Counted from the first letter of the stretch, positions 22,201-33,759 are shown. The stretch: 64,000 nucleotides of DNA from Adiantum capillus-veneris (GCA_014529385.2 CM043953.1:78422872-78486871); one strand, 5' to 3'. The notes: generated by a model from the letters alone, not told the origin. Made by a program: numbers and translations.

Positions 22201-23463
22201 GATCCCAGGTACATAAAGTGCATCAACAAGTGTGAAGGAATTGCCATTAGCAGCGATGAGCACAATCTTTCCAACTCCCTGAACTGGATAAGAGGCGTTG
22301 TTGGCACAAGTGACTGAATTGCCATGAGGTACAGACTCGAGAGAGGTAAACAATTCACGATGTGAGGTAATGTGCTTTGTAGCACCACTGTCGAAATACC
22401 ACACATGTGAATCTGCAGCAAGTGACAAGCATGCATCATGGACATCATGATTGTAAGTGCACTCTGCACTAAAAGCCCATTCTGCATCAACATCAGCAAC
22501 ACAATCTCTTTTCACAGAAGACTCAACAATGGCTACATTTGTAGTTGAACCAGCCTCTTTCTTCTTAGCCTCTTTGGCCTTCAACTTAGGACACGACTTG
22601 ATCAAGTGATCATTGGCTTTACAATAATGGCAACGCATCTTCTTTTTGCCCTTATCACCAGAATTGCCAGACGAAGTACTGCCAGCAGAAGGATTATGAA
22701 CAGAATTTTTGCCACTCGCAGCAGAATCATAAGAAGTGGCTGCATTAATGTTACCACCCTTTCTTTGAGAAGCAATAAAATCCTGTTCAACTGCACGCTG
22801 CCTAGTCCTGTTTTTTCTAGAAAGTGACTCTTGCAACAGCAATGTGCATAATGCATCAAACTTGACAACTTCAGGATTTCCTTGGGTCATCAGTCTCCAA
22901 GTACTTGCAAAAGTCTGGTAGGAATCTGGTAAGGCATCTAGAACAGTCTGCACAAGGGAACTCTCTGAAATGACTTCACCTGCAGAAATAAGCTGCTCAT
23001 TGATATCCTTGACACTAGCAAGGAAAGTGTCCATATCATCTTCCTCATGCATAATGTTTGACTCCAGCTCTTTACGCAGCAAATCAATTTTAGCCTCATT
23101 GCAGCTTGCATAAAGACCTGCTAAAATATCCCAAGCCTGTTTTGCAGATTTTGCTGAACGGATGTGAGGAACAATGGTGCGCTTCACAGACAACACAATC
23201 AATGCATGAGCTTGCGCATCCTTAACATCCCAACGAGCTTGTTCTACCATAGGCAAAACAACTCTAACAGCTGCAATCCTTGCAACAAGACCTGCAACAT
23301 CCTCAGAACCAGGACGTACATCACTGCCCTGCACAATGTTCCAGACACCCTTTGACACAAGAACATGTTGCATCATATAAGCCCACATAGGGTAGTTGTC
23401 CCCATCCAACCTGTCCTCAGCAGCAAACATCTTGAACACATCTGCGTTGTTGTTGTCAGCCAT
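19227..23463 (-). pseudogene. Copia A gag-pol polyprotein, broken
   Basis: The start codon is at 23463 (MADNNNADVFKMFAAEDRLD), as in intact copia B. Recognisable in order: gag helices, zinc knuckle CHYCKANDHLIKSC, protease WYFDSGATKHIT, integrase with HSDVCGPMQ, LRSDRGGEY and NGVAERKN, RT with LYVDDLLITG, RNase H with SDSDWAG and the tail ADLFTKALS. Breaks against copia B include a stop after SALARL (about 22159), a small deletion near 21420 that shifts the frame, a 13-nt deletion near 20445 between short TGTGC repeats, and a stop near 19983. Not functional. Confidence 0.95.
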
Positions 23464-23810
23464 GGTAAATGCTGCACCTGATGTGAAAACTACCCGAAAA
23501 TAGGAGTAAGGAGCGTGAACAACCTGTGCTATATAGCACAAACCCTAGAAGACTATAAGGCACCTGTTATGCAGAAAACGGCACTGACAGAAATTCTGCA
23601 CAAAATGACGAAATAGACTGTGCAGTACTGCCTGTAGTGGAAACGGAGGCCGAAATGAGCCCAAATCAAAATTCTGAGCAGACCCAGCTCTTTGAGCTAT
23701 TCCAAAATTTTTGTCAACCTGCGAACGCTCGCCAAAGCTCACTGAAATCGGAGAAAGTGAGCAGGCGTGTGTTGGAGCAGCTGACGACTAAGCCCGGGAG
23801 GACGTGACCT

Positions 23811-23822
23811 GCTCTAATACCA
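23811..23822 (-). other. Primer binding site of copia A
   Basis: The minus strand reads TGGTATTAGAGC, one change from the initiator-Met-tRNA site TGGTATCAGAGC seen in copia B. Confidence 0.85.
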
Positions 23823-23824
23823 AT

Positions 23825-24051
23825 TGTTGGAATTAGGGTTGCAGAGAAACACACACAGCTTGGAGAAGACGAAGGAAGCTCAAGGCACAGAATAGAGAGT
23901 GTGTTACTTAGTGTGCAATGGAAAGATAGATAGCCCTAGAGTGATGGGCGTATATACAATGCACGGGGGAAAAAACCTCCTAAAGAGGGAAAAAATGCCC
24001 CGGCAGTCCTAGTGTGTTCACACACATCACTACCACATGTATATGGTAACA
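23825..24051 (-). repeat. 5' LTR of copia A
   Basis: 227 bp. Contains the TATA-like GTATATACG near 23949-23957 read on either strand. Confidence 0.95.
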
Positions 24052-24085
24052 TCACTTAGATTCCGACAGAGTTGTCACATCATAG

Positions 24086-24296
24086 GTGAATAAAAAAAAG
24101 AATCTTCTAAAATATGAGGAATCTCATGGCATGCTATATATCAGTAGATAGAGCTTGAAGAGGATATTTTAACTGTTAAATCTCTACCAACTTTGGAGTT
24201 TGTTTGCAAAAATTATCCATGTGCCCGTTTTGGTAGAGAGAGGTAAAGTCAAACTCCTTAAAGGGCCCCTTTGTAAGTCCAAATTTCACCTAATGC
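24086..24296 (-). repeat. Right arm of 211-bp inverted repeat
   Basis: Inverted copy of 18713-18923. Removing copia A and one TCACT leaves arms of 211 bp separated by only about 30 bp, so this was a long hairpin before the copia insertion. Confidence 0.9.
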
Positions 24297-24404
24297 ACTT
24301 TCTCCCAAGACTGATCCCCCTGAGGATGCTTTCCTCGGCTTGTTGTTGTCCTCAATAGTTTTACTATCTCTCTCTTGTTTCAGTTGCTCTTTCGTTTCAT
24401 GTAA

Positions 24405-27294
24405 TTAATTTTGCATGGCAATTTCGGTTTTTATCCTTCTTGCTTTCATTCTGTCTCGTTTCGCCTTCCAGGATTTCCGCTGTGTTCTCACAGATAAACT
24501 CTCGTTTCTGTGGGTATTGGCAACTTGACCTTTTCTTCCAATGGCTTGTTTTTCTCTAAGTCCTTGGCTTGGGCTCTGGTTACCGCATTGATTTGGATCA
24601 TGGGTTTGGTTTCTGATCCACTGCTTGCACTTGGTAACACCCCCACAATATGCATAGTTGCTTTTCCCTTGTTGTCTGGATTCCTTGGGCAATATGACAG
24701 TATGTGATTCAGACCACACCCGTCACAAAACCCTAAAATTTTCACTCTTTTTCCTTTGAAAGGACAACTACGCTCCCAATGATCTGTACTTCCACAGTTA
24801 TAGCACGGTCCAATTGGTGGTTGATTTTGAGGAGGTGGTCCCATAGGTTGTCCTGCCCTATTAGGATATCCTTTTGGTTTGTAGTTCTGGTTCGCAATGA
24901 ACATTAGCGTTCTTTCGTTCACCAAATATTGATCCCTCGAAGGTTGTGCTACGTACGTTGGTGGTGCCATACCCTCGTTATTTCCCCACGGTTGATAGGC
25001 TTCGTCTGCGTACATCTGTGGTTCAGGTTCAGTTACGTATGGCTCATTCGGTTCCTCGTAATAAGAAATTTGAGGTGTATTATTTGTTCTTGGTGATGCT
25101 TTGTAAGGTTGAGCATACCTAATCATGGCCCTATTTTCCTGTGGTAAAGGAGGTTGTTGACCCAACCGTAGGTTGAGGTCTGTCTGCTCTTGCTACCATA
25201 TTCACATTTGGCCCAACTTGATATCTTGGAGGAGGTGGATGGGGTAGTCCTACTGGAGGTCCATACGGCCATTCCCTCACATATTTTTTGTTGTAAAAAG
25301 ACCCATCCGTGCCATGGTTCATCCATTTTTGCTCTATGGTGCACCATTTGAGTACTCGTCCATTCACAACTGGTGCTTTCAGTTGTTGTGTGCACCACGG
25401 CGTCGGGTGATCCCCACCACATATGTCACATTTCCTCGTCTGAGACTGTCTCATCACCGGATTTGATCTCATATGTTGCTGCATTCTCTTCGTTACTTCC
25501 TCTATCATTTGGTCAGCTGTCGGCATCAAAGAAGCCTGAGCATCTTTCTTGATAGAGGGTCCACTCTTAATAGATGAAGAGCCACTGCTTACTGAATCAG
25601 TATCCTCTGACACTTCTCCATATTCTTTGCAGTTATCAACAAGATATAAAGCTTCCCTTGTAACCTGTTCAAATGTGCTACACGCTTTCAAGTGAAGGTC
25701 CTTTTTCAAGGTTTCTTTTCTAAGTCCTTCAATGAAGAGCACAGACAATCTCTCGTCCTGTGGTAATTCTCTCCTTGGACACCTCTCAATGTATTGCTTG
25801 AATCTCAAGGATGCCTTCTTCACTTTTTCGTTCTCCTTTTGTTTAAAAGCATATATATGTGATACAGTATTATGCTTTATACCCCGTTTTGAGAATTCTT
25901 TTGCGAACTCCCGCAATACATGTTCAATATTTGGACAAGTTTCAGGGTTCAAAGGTTGAAACCATGTTAAGGCCGTCCCTTCCAAGGTCAGCCCGAATCC
26001 CTCATATTGAGTATGGAAATTAGTGATCTGCTCTACTCTTAAGACTTTCTTGAAGAGCGACACATGGGCATATGGATCCCCTGATCCGCTATACTTCTTT
26101 GGCATGCACTTCGCTACCTGGGATGGCCTTATCCGTCTATGGTCTGTGACCAATCTCAATGCTCCCGTGTCTTGACTTAATCGTTCCCGTACATCATGGA
26201 TGTCGTGGTTTCTCTCGTTGGCTCCCCTGCCCCACGAATCTACTACTAGGAGGCAAATGTGATGGTGTGGCTGCAAATATCGGACCTACTACGGTATGTG
26301 TAGAGATAGGAACCGCACTACCTCGATTCATAGCCATTGACTCTCTGGGATGTAATGTTCCCATGGGGTTTGGCATAGAATACTGAGGTTGACTGAAAGA
26401 ATCGGCTACATAAATCCTCTCTCCACCTGTTGCCATCGGGTCTGGCATGACATTTGTAGGTGCTGGTCTCTATGGGCTTCGAGTGACATAATACTGGTAG
26501 AGTGGTCCCCGAACGTACGTATATCCTTCCAACTCCTTTTTATCGATTGTTGCGTATCGTCTTCCATATTTGTCGTATGCGACGATTTTCGTTTCTGATC
26601 CCTCTGTGTAGGCGAAGACATAAAGTCTTTTCCGCTCTGTCGACTCTCCGACATAGGGTTCCTCGCATCTATAATAGAGATCTTGCTCTCCATTATTATA
26701 CTTGTATAATCCCACGTAGACGTTGTCTGTGTTTACTCTCAAAGTTCTGTTTTCTCGTCTTAACCTCACATCAGGGAAGCTCATTATTGGTGCTTTCTCC
26801 TCAAGTTCCTCATCTACTTTGGCTTTCGTGCCCATCAATCCCCACTTGTCCACAATGTTAGGATTCAGGACTACCAAGTACATGATACCTTTGTCATCTA
26901 GGTACCTATCTCCGCTCTAGCTCACATGCACTAAGTCCTTGAACTCACTTGGTCTATCTTCTATTTTCACACAGTAGCGGTCCATACCATCTTTGTACTT
27001 GGCACCTTGCTTGTTGTCATACTGATACTTGATGAACAATAGCTTCATTGTGGCCGAAGGGTTTGATGGTCCTGTTGCTATGTTTTCTCTTTTGTTTAGA
27101 TTTAAATGTCCCAAGTGTTCCGTGAAATACTCGTAAGATCTCTCTGAAGAAGTATCGGAAATACTTCCTTCAAGGATCAACTCTAACGGTCGTACTACAC
27201 CTTGGTTTACACTCTCCTCCGTTGATAAAACACTTGCTTGATCCGCTAAATTTCGGTGTTGGTTGTTGATTTGTTTTCCCGATCTCAAAAACAT
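24405..27294 (-). pseudogene. Gypsy gag region
   Basis: The likely start is the Met at 27294 (MFLRSGKQI, a frequent gag beginning in plant gypsy elements). Successive frames give an N-terminal region (27294-26917) and a tyrosine-rich segment (26883-26470). The retrotransposon gag domain follows at about 26100-25650 (PKKYSGSGDPYAHVSLFKKV ... TALTWFQPL ... SLRFKQYIERCPR). Zinc-knuckle-like motifs come next: CDICGGDHPTPWC at about 25420, CYNCGSTDHWERSC at about 24790, and CDGCGLNHILSYC at about 24710. Gag packages the RNA into virus-like particles in the cytoplasm. The frame is broken near 26917, 26460, 26280 and 25131. Confidence 0.85.
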
Positions 27295-27827
27295 GAAGAA
27301 AGTGGAATTTACCGATTGAATACAAACCTCTTACATGGAGATGGAGTGATCTTCCAACTCGCACGACTGCATGGATTGTTACTTGATTGGTCTCTGCAAA
27401 TGAATACACTTGATGGCTATGAGATCATTGTATCATTCCAACTATCAGCAGATTTAACGACTTCACAACGACTTCAACACAATTTTGCTTGCAGATTATT
27501 GACAGTATGTCCAATTTGGGTTTTGACAACTCCTGATATCTTAAATAGTCTAGGTCTATGAACAGGTAGTCAATTCTGGCACAAAGGTACACCGATCGCG
27601 ATCGTAGTACAGTGCCCAAATTTGATGAAACTTCACTAGCTTGTTTACTGGGCTATTTTAAGGCTACCCACCAAATACTTTTGTATTCAAACCCCAAAAA
27701 GTCAAGCTTTTACCAGTTCTTGGTTGGAAGTGTCTGTTTTCCCGAATTTGTGACTTGATTTTGGTGTTTGTTTTGGGATATGAAAGCTATCTGGGGTCGT
27801 CCTGTGTACATGCTCTTCCTCTGTATA
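27295..27827 (-). other. Gypsy 5' leader, part 1, no gene
   Basis: Non-coding stretch between the gag start and the inserted element at 27833. It holds one palindrome unit at 27586-27610. The leader resumes at 30462 after the insertion. Confidence 0.6.
27586..27610. repeat. Palindrome unit, gypsy leader
   Basis: GGTACACCGATCGCGATCG followed by TAGTAC, same as at 6935 and 7208. Confidence 0.85.
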
Positions 27828-27832
27828 GTCTA

Positions 27833-28158
27833 TGTAAAGTGTGAGCTTTGTCCTAAAGTGTGAGTCAAGGAGAGGAGAGTGGATTTATCCCACATAGTGT
27901 GGAGCAAGGCTGTAGAGCTACTTAAAGCTCATTTCATGAATGAATAAACAACAACTCCATTTTGCACTACATGCTTGTCTATGGTGAGCTTGTTCTAAGC
28001 TAAGTCCATACTCAAGATTGTGTTTATGAGTCCAAGCTAATTCTATCTTGGAACCTAATTCACTTGAGTGATAATCTTGCTTACACACACACACACTCAC
28101 ACATTGACACTACGTTTCTCTTTCATCCACCCTAGCTAGCTCGATCCAATTCCTAACA
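27833..28158 (+). repeat. 5' LTR of element D
   Basis: 326 bp, with an AC microsatellite near 28084-28106 that is a few bases longer than in the 3' LTR. Confidence 0.93.
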
Positions 28159-28160
28159 TT

Positions 28161-28172
28161 TGGTATCAGAGA
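28161..28172 (+). other. Primer binding site of element D
   Basis: TGGTATCAGAGA, two bases after the LTR, matching the initiator-Met-tRNA site TGGTATCAGAGC except at the last base. Confidence 0.85.
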
Positions 28173-30124
28173 CATGGTGTGCTAGATAGGATTGTTATTA
28201 TGCATTAGTGTGTGTTAATCATTAGCATCTCCATTAAATCGATTAGCATTTCATTGTTATGGCCCATTAACATTTTTCATAACTAGTTGCATCTCACTAA
28301 TTAAGCACTAATCTAGTTATGTGTGGGCATGTCCTTGGCACAACCAAGAGGCCACTACCCTCCATGGCTAGACAGGCTTTGTTAGGGATAAGATTAGTAT
28401 CCAATTTTTGCATGCTCTAGTCATTTTTGTGTCAGTTTTCTAGTTGTTCGCATCTTCAATTAATCTTTCCGATTTTATACTTATCAAGCTTTAATCACCT
28501 CATCTCGAATCTCTCCTCGCAAGCTCTCCATAGAGTCCCTAAGCACTCAAATCCGAGCTCGAGAACCCCCTAAAACTCCATCCCCAACTTTGCCTAAAAA
28601 TAGGTGTGTGTGTGAGTTTGTGTGGGAAAGGGACTACCGAGCTTGGCTTAACAGCTTGCTTTTCGGAGCTCTTAAACAAGCAAGTCCCGTGGGCTTGTTG
28701 GCTAGCCCAAAATAGGAATCCTAATCTTGGCTTGAGGTTTCGGGGTCAAAACCCTTGGATAAATTGGGGAGAGTGGGCGGACCCGAAAATTCCATGAAAA
28801 GGAGCTTTTGAAGGCTGGCGGGTCCGCTGGGGAGTGCTCACACGCATAAGCTTTTTCGACTGTTACCCAGACTGCCCCTGCTGCCCGGATGAGCTACCTG
28901 TTGCCCGGAGGTTGACTGTTTTGCTCGCGCCTGCCCGGCAAGGTGCCCTGCTGCACGGCTGTGCCTACCTTGCCCACTGGCATTAGCACCCTATCCCGCG
29001 GCCCCACTACTCTAAAGGCTCGAAGCCTTAAGCACCTCATAAAAGGCTCTTCCCGCGCTGCTCCCGGGCCTCGAGCACTCCAATCAAGATCACCTTCCCG
29101 CGAGGTTACTACCTCAAGAGTTCCAACCCACGGACAACCCTTTGGCTCACATATTTGTCCAAGGGGAGTGTCCCACCGGAACTTCAAAAGAACCCTTCAA
29201 AGGCTAACTTCAAAGAGGGAACACACGAAAAGCCACTCTAAAACCATCGAGCACTCCAAGGGCTGCCAAATGGGCCATTCTCACCAACCGCGGCATTACC
29301 AAGCTACAAGGAGTTTTTTCAAGCATCAAAAGCAAAAACAAAGAGTTATTTCCCCTATCTGTGAAGAGGGGCTTCACCGACAGTGAAGAGGAGCTTCACA
29401 TTGAAGGGAAATTCCAAAGTACAAATTGAAATCTTGCAGCCAAGCACAACAACTTCTTGCAATGTATGTAATTGTATTTTTCTACATGGATGACATTATG
29501 TGCTTTTGTAATGGGATAGACATTGGCATTGGAGAGTCTCCAAATTGCTAAAATCTCTCTATTTTTATGAGAAACACCGCATGCTTGGGCTCTCGGAGTA
29601 TGACCAAGATGGAAGAGAGCATTAATTTTTGCATAAACCTTTTCATAGGATATTTTAACATATTGTTGCATGTCATTATGACGCATGGAATAAGCCTGAT
29701 TGCACAACAAAAAGGGGGACAGAAGCACTCGTTTGAGGGGAGGATACGAAGTCAAAGACCATGAAGCAGTTAGAAGCAACAGCAGAAGCAACGAAGGCAA
29801 GAGACCTGACAGAGGATCATCTCACATAGTAGAAGACAAAAAGGATGAAGACGAGAGCAACGTTGTCTTTTATGAAGACCCATTTTGAAGATGCAGACTC
29901 TTTACTTGTAGGGGAGGACTTTTTCTTGTGTGGATACCAGCTTATCGCCCTATGTGGACATCACCATCCTTTGTGGATTTTTCTTGTGTGGATTTTATCA
30001 TCCTGTGTGGATATCATCATCCTTTGTGGACTTTATTTTCCTGTGTGGATATCACCATCCTATGTGGATTTTGCTAGCCTATGTGGATCATGCATCTTCA
30101 GTATCTTGTCATAGTCCAAACCTC
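28173..30124 (+). other. Internal region of element D, no intact gene
   Basis: No long open frame. A segment at 29465-29505 can be read VIVFFYMDDIMCFCNG, which looks like an eroded copia RT active-site box. Two adjacent small hairpins (GTGAAG-5-CTTCAC) lie at 29361-29377 and 29383-29399. From about 29915 to 30090 the motif TGTGGAT or TGTGGAC recurs roughly every 18-24 bp. The short frames here are not supported as genes. Confidence 0.55.
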
Positions 30125-30135
30125 AAGGGGAGGAT

Positions 30136-30456
30136 TGTAAAGTGTGAGCTTTGTCCTAAAGTGTGAGACAAGGAGAGGAGAGTGGATTTATCCCACATAA
30201 TGTGGAGCAAGGTTGTAGAGCTACTTAAAGCTCATTTCATGAATGAATAAACAACAACTCCATTTTGCACTACATGCTTGTCTATGGTGAGCTTGTGCTA
30301 AGCTAAGTCCATACTCAAGATTGTGTTATTAGTCCAAGCTAATTCTATCTTGGAACCTAATTCACTTGAGTGATAATCTTGCTTACACACACACTCACAC
30401 ATTGACACTATATTTCTCTTTCATCCACCCTAGCTAGATCGATCCAATTCCTAATA
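30136..30456 (+). repeat. 3' LTR of element D
   Basis: 321 bp. The terminal CA is mutated to TA. Confidence 0.93.
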
Positions 30457-30650
30457 GTCTATACCCAATTTGATGTATATGATCCTGATGAAAGTCAATT
30501 TCTATGTCAATATATCAATTTCCGACTTGGATCAATACTCAGATGGTTTGACAGGTATTTTGAGGTTTCTGGCTCTTAGTCCAGTATACTTTTATGTTTA
30601 TATACACCTGAGGATCCCACAGATGAAATCTGGTCAAAACCTGGCACTTA

Positions 30651-30675
30651 GGTACACCGATCGCGATCGTAGTAC
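30651..30675. repeat. Palindrome unit, gypsy leader
   Basis: Same 25-26-bp motif as at 27586 and 7208. Confidence 0.85.
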
Positions 30676-30923
30676 AAAGGCCCAATCAGACCAATTTTGG
30701 TGTGCTTGTTGGCAAAGGTGTTTTGAGGCTATTTCCCCATTCACTTAGCATTTGGATCACTAAAAGACAAGATTTTGCACTTTTTGGGTTTGTTAGGCTA
30801 GTTTTGCCCAAGTAGCCTGATTTTCTTGATTTTTGATGTTTTTGGGTGTGGTTGCTTTAGAAAAACTTGTTTAGAATCTTATCAGGAAGACACACAACAA
30901 TTCTTGTCCAATTCTGGCACAGA

Positions 30924-30948
30924 GGTACACCAATCACGATCGTAGTAC
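30924..30948. repeat. Palindrome unit, gypsy leader, two substitutions
   Basis: GGTACACCAATCACGATCG followed by TAGTAC. The centre is ATCACGAT instead of ATCGCGAT, the same centre as the AT-rich palindromes at 51060 and 51353. Confidence 0.8.
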
Positions 30949-31459
30949 ATGAGCCAAATCTGATGAAATTTAGTCTGCTCCCTCTGACAAGTGTTTTACA
31001 GTGTTTTGTGCTACCACTTGGTGATTTGAATCAATATCAACCCTGTTTGGTCAGATTTTCTAAATTTCAGAGTCTTATGGCCTTTTTGCCAAAGTTATGG
31101 TTTCCTGGTTTCTCGACTCTAACTTTTGCCCCAAATCTGATTGGAATGCGAATTACTTATCCTACTCCTAAGTATAGAAATGAAAGAACATAAAGAAATG
31201 AATCAAACAAAACAAGACGGATTCTGGGTGAGATTTCACTACTCAATCGAATTAGAGAAATTGAAAAAATGCTTTGAACACTCTCACCACAACTCCCTAA
31301 ATCTCCTAAGAGAGGATCTAGCCGGTCCACTGACTCTAGACTCCACTAAGCTCTAAACCCCTGTCTAGCAGCCTAACTGAGGTGTAAAATGGATTTGTGG
31401 ATTGATATTCTTTTAAGGAAGCTAACTGCGCACTCGGTCACTCATAACCTAAGGTGCAT

Positions 31460-31478
31460 TCCCCGGAAGCAGTGCCAA
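31460..31478 (-). other. Primer binding site of the TGTTTG-family element
   Basis: The minus strand reads TTGGCACTGCTTCCGGGGA directly after the LTR end. By memory it fits the 3' end of plant tRNA-Asp at 14 of 18 positions; this needs checking against real tRNAs. Confidence 0.55.
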
Positions 31479-32392
31479 TGTTTGCGGGTCGCCGTGACGG
31501 ACGTCCATAGCATAGCTCTCACGCATCAACCTAAAATATCAATACAAGGGAAGCGACCAGGATGAGGCATGGAAACTCACTAGGGTGTCATTCCTAATGA
31601 AGTGAACTCGATGAGATGCAACTGCTAACTCTGCAACAAGCAAATCATACGCACTAAAGCCAAGTAATCTGCCTATGTCCTTCTACACAGCTCTACAGTC
31701 GTCATGCCCCTTTACCATGCAAATCGTATCGGATTCGTACCAAACTTGAAGGGAAGCTACATGGGACTATTTAGAATCTATCCTATCACTATCACAACAT
31801 TCTGGAGAGGTACATGGATCGCGATCGTTCGTACCAAAGTCAGCCAAAACAATGAACAGATGATCCCAAAGGGTCCTTGAAGCCTCTCCTAGGGTAAAAA
31901 CAACATAAAATACGCATTTAAACACTCAAAACAACGATTTAAGGTCTCAAACGTGTAGTTGAGCACCTACACCAAATCTTGAATGCTTACACTTGAATGG
32001 AAGAGCAAAGTAAGAGGAACACAATGCAATAAATGAATTTGAATTCGGATTACCGTAGCCACAATAGCGAAGATTACAAGTTGGAGCAAGAGGAAGCTCT
32101 CAAACGTACGTTGTCTTCTTCAAAACTTGTGATAAAAGATGATGAGGTTCAAACTTACAAAATTGACCTTTATAGTTTAGGTCTTTACAAATGGCTTGTC
32201 CGGCCAAAAAGTCCTAAACCTCTAACTGGATCTCCACTATACAAATGCTCTCGAAAAAATAATCAAAAATTTCTTTACAAGCTCTCGGCTTAGAGAATCT
32301 CTTTTACAAAAGAATGAGATTTCCGCAAAAATGTAGATTCCCTGAAAAATGTGACTCCTTTCTCTGGAGACCATTGCTTTGTCTGCCAAACA
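31479..32392 (-). mobile_element. LTR, TGTTTG family (914 bp), right copy
   Basis: Begins TGTTTGCGGG and ends GCCAAACA, homologous to 2393-3312. A primer site lies on its left and copia sequence on its right, so it is the 5' LTR of a minus-strand element whose leader and gag follow at 31459-27294. The base pairs beyond its outer end (ACAAA) are not duplicated at the left LTR. Confidence 0.8.
31809..31835. repeat. Palindrome in LTR
   Basis: GGTACATGGATCGCGATCG followed by TTCGTACC, an independent relative of the leader palindromes with different inner bases. Confidence 0.8.
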
Positions 32393-33747
32393 ACAAACAT
32401 GTCTTGAACGCACGTGATATGGTAGTTTTACACATAGTGAGCCCCCCAAGATCAGCATCAGCATCACAGACTCCTTTCATAGAAGACTCAACAATAGTTT
32501 CATTTGTAGTGCAACCACCCTCTTTCTTCTTAGCCTCTTTGGCCTTCAACTTAGGACACTGCTTGATCAAATGATCATTAGCTTTACAATAATGGAAATG
32601 CATCTTCTTTTTGTCCTTATCACCCGAATTTTCAGAAAAAATTCAGCCAGCAAAATCATTAGGAACATATGATTTTCCACTCGTAGAAGAACCATAAGAA
32701 GTGGCTGCATTGTTGTAACCACCTTTTCTTTGAGCAACAATAAAGGCCTGCTCAACTGCATACTGTCTAGTCTTGTTTTTTCTGGAAAGCAATTCTTGCA
32801 ACAACAATGTGTATAATGCATCAAACTTGACAACTTCAGGATTTCCTTGGGTTCATAAGTCTCCAAGTACTAGCAAAAGTCTAGTAAAAATCTGGCAAGG
32901 CATCAAGAACAGTTTGCACAAGGGAACTGTCTGAAATGACTTCACCTATAGAAATAAGTTGCTCATTGATATCCTTGACACCAACAAGGAAAGTGTCCAT
33001 ATCATCTTCCTCATGCATAATCTTTGACTCCAACTCTTTATGCAACAATGCAATTTCAGCCTCATTGCGACTTGATAGAAACCAGCCAGAATATCCCAAG
33101 CCTGTTTTGCAAGTTTTGCTGAACGAATGTGAGAAGTAATAGTGCGCTTCATAGAGAACGCAATCAATGCATGAGCCTATGCATCTTCTCAACGAGCTTG
33201 TTCTGTCATAGGCAAAACAATCCTAACAATAGGAATCCTTGTAGCAAGACTTACAACATCTTCAACATCACCTACATCCTCGACACCAGGACGTACATCA
33301 ATGCCCTGCACAATATTCTAGATACCCTTTGACACAAGAATATGTTTTGTCATGTAAGCCCACATGGGGTAATTATCCCCATCCAATGTGTCCTCATCAG
33401 CAAACATCTTGAACACATCTGTGTTGTGTCGGCCATGCAAATGACTACACTTGATGTGAAAACTATCTGTAAAGAGGAGAAACAAAGCGGGAACAACACA
33501 TGCTATATAGCACAAACCGTAGAAGATTGTAAGGGACATGCTATGCAAAAAACCACACTGATAGAAATTTTGCACAAAATGACGAAATATCTTTCACAAT
33601 ACTACTTGTAGTGGAAATAGAGGCCGAAATGAGTCCGATTCAAAAATCTGAGCGACCTACGAACGCTCTCCAAAGCTCACTGAAATCGGAGAAAGTGACA
33701 GGCGTGTGCTGGAGCTGCTGACAACTAAACCCGAGATGACGCAACTT

Positions 33748-33759
33748 GCTTTGATACCA
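33748..33759 (-). other. Primer binding site of copia C
   Basis: The minus strand reads TGGTATCAAAGC, one change from the copia B site. Confidence 0.8.

Larger units (their letters stand above)
18925..24051 (-). mobile_element. Copia element A, complete with TCACT target duplication, decayed
   Basis: 5127 bp, with 227-bp LTRs at 18925-19151 and 23825-24051 and TCACT at both ends (18920-18924, 24052-24056). On the minus strand the ends read TGTTACCATA and ATTCCAACA. The LTRs differ at about ten sites (near 95 percent identity by eye), so it is older than copia B. It lies at the loop of a hairpin-forming inverted repeat inside the gypsy gag-pol region. Confidence 0.97.
27833..30456 (+). mobile_element. 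Non-autonomous LTR element D, GTCTA target duplication
   Basis: 2624 bp. LTRs lie at 27833-28158 (326 bp) and 30136-30456 (321 bp). GTCTA occurs at 27828-27832 and 30457-30461. The LTRs start TGTAAAGTG and end CTAACA (left) or CTAATA (right). The primer site is at 28161-28172 and the purine tract at 30125-30135. The 2-kb internal part lacks gag, protease, integrase and an intact RT, so it depends on enzymes from elsewhere. It includes a GC-richer patch (about 28800-29200) that could be captured sequence. By eye the LTRs are about 97 percent identical. Confidence 0.93.
30462..31459 (-). other. Gypsy 5' leader, part 2, no gene
   Basis: It continues the leader from 27827 and ends at the primer site. 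Palindrome units lie at 30651-30675 and 30924-30948 (273 bp apart). Flanking sequence is also related between units (GTCAAAA or TTCTGGCAC before, GCCCAA or GCCAAA after). Confidence 0.6.

Noticed and set aside
28606-28797. Possible host gene fragment in element D
   Set aside because: Only 63 codons, no recognised domain; kept as a question in the element D finding and not as a gene.
29396-29800. 134-aa minus-strand frame in element D, starting with a leucine run like a signal peptide
   Set aside because: Opposite to the element orientation, and the leucine run mirrors an Arg/Ser/Asn repeat on the plus strand. No similarity recognised.
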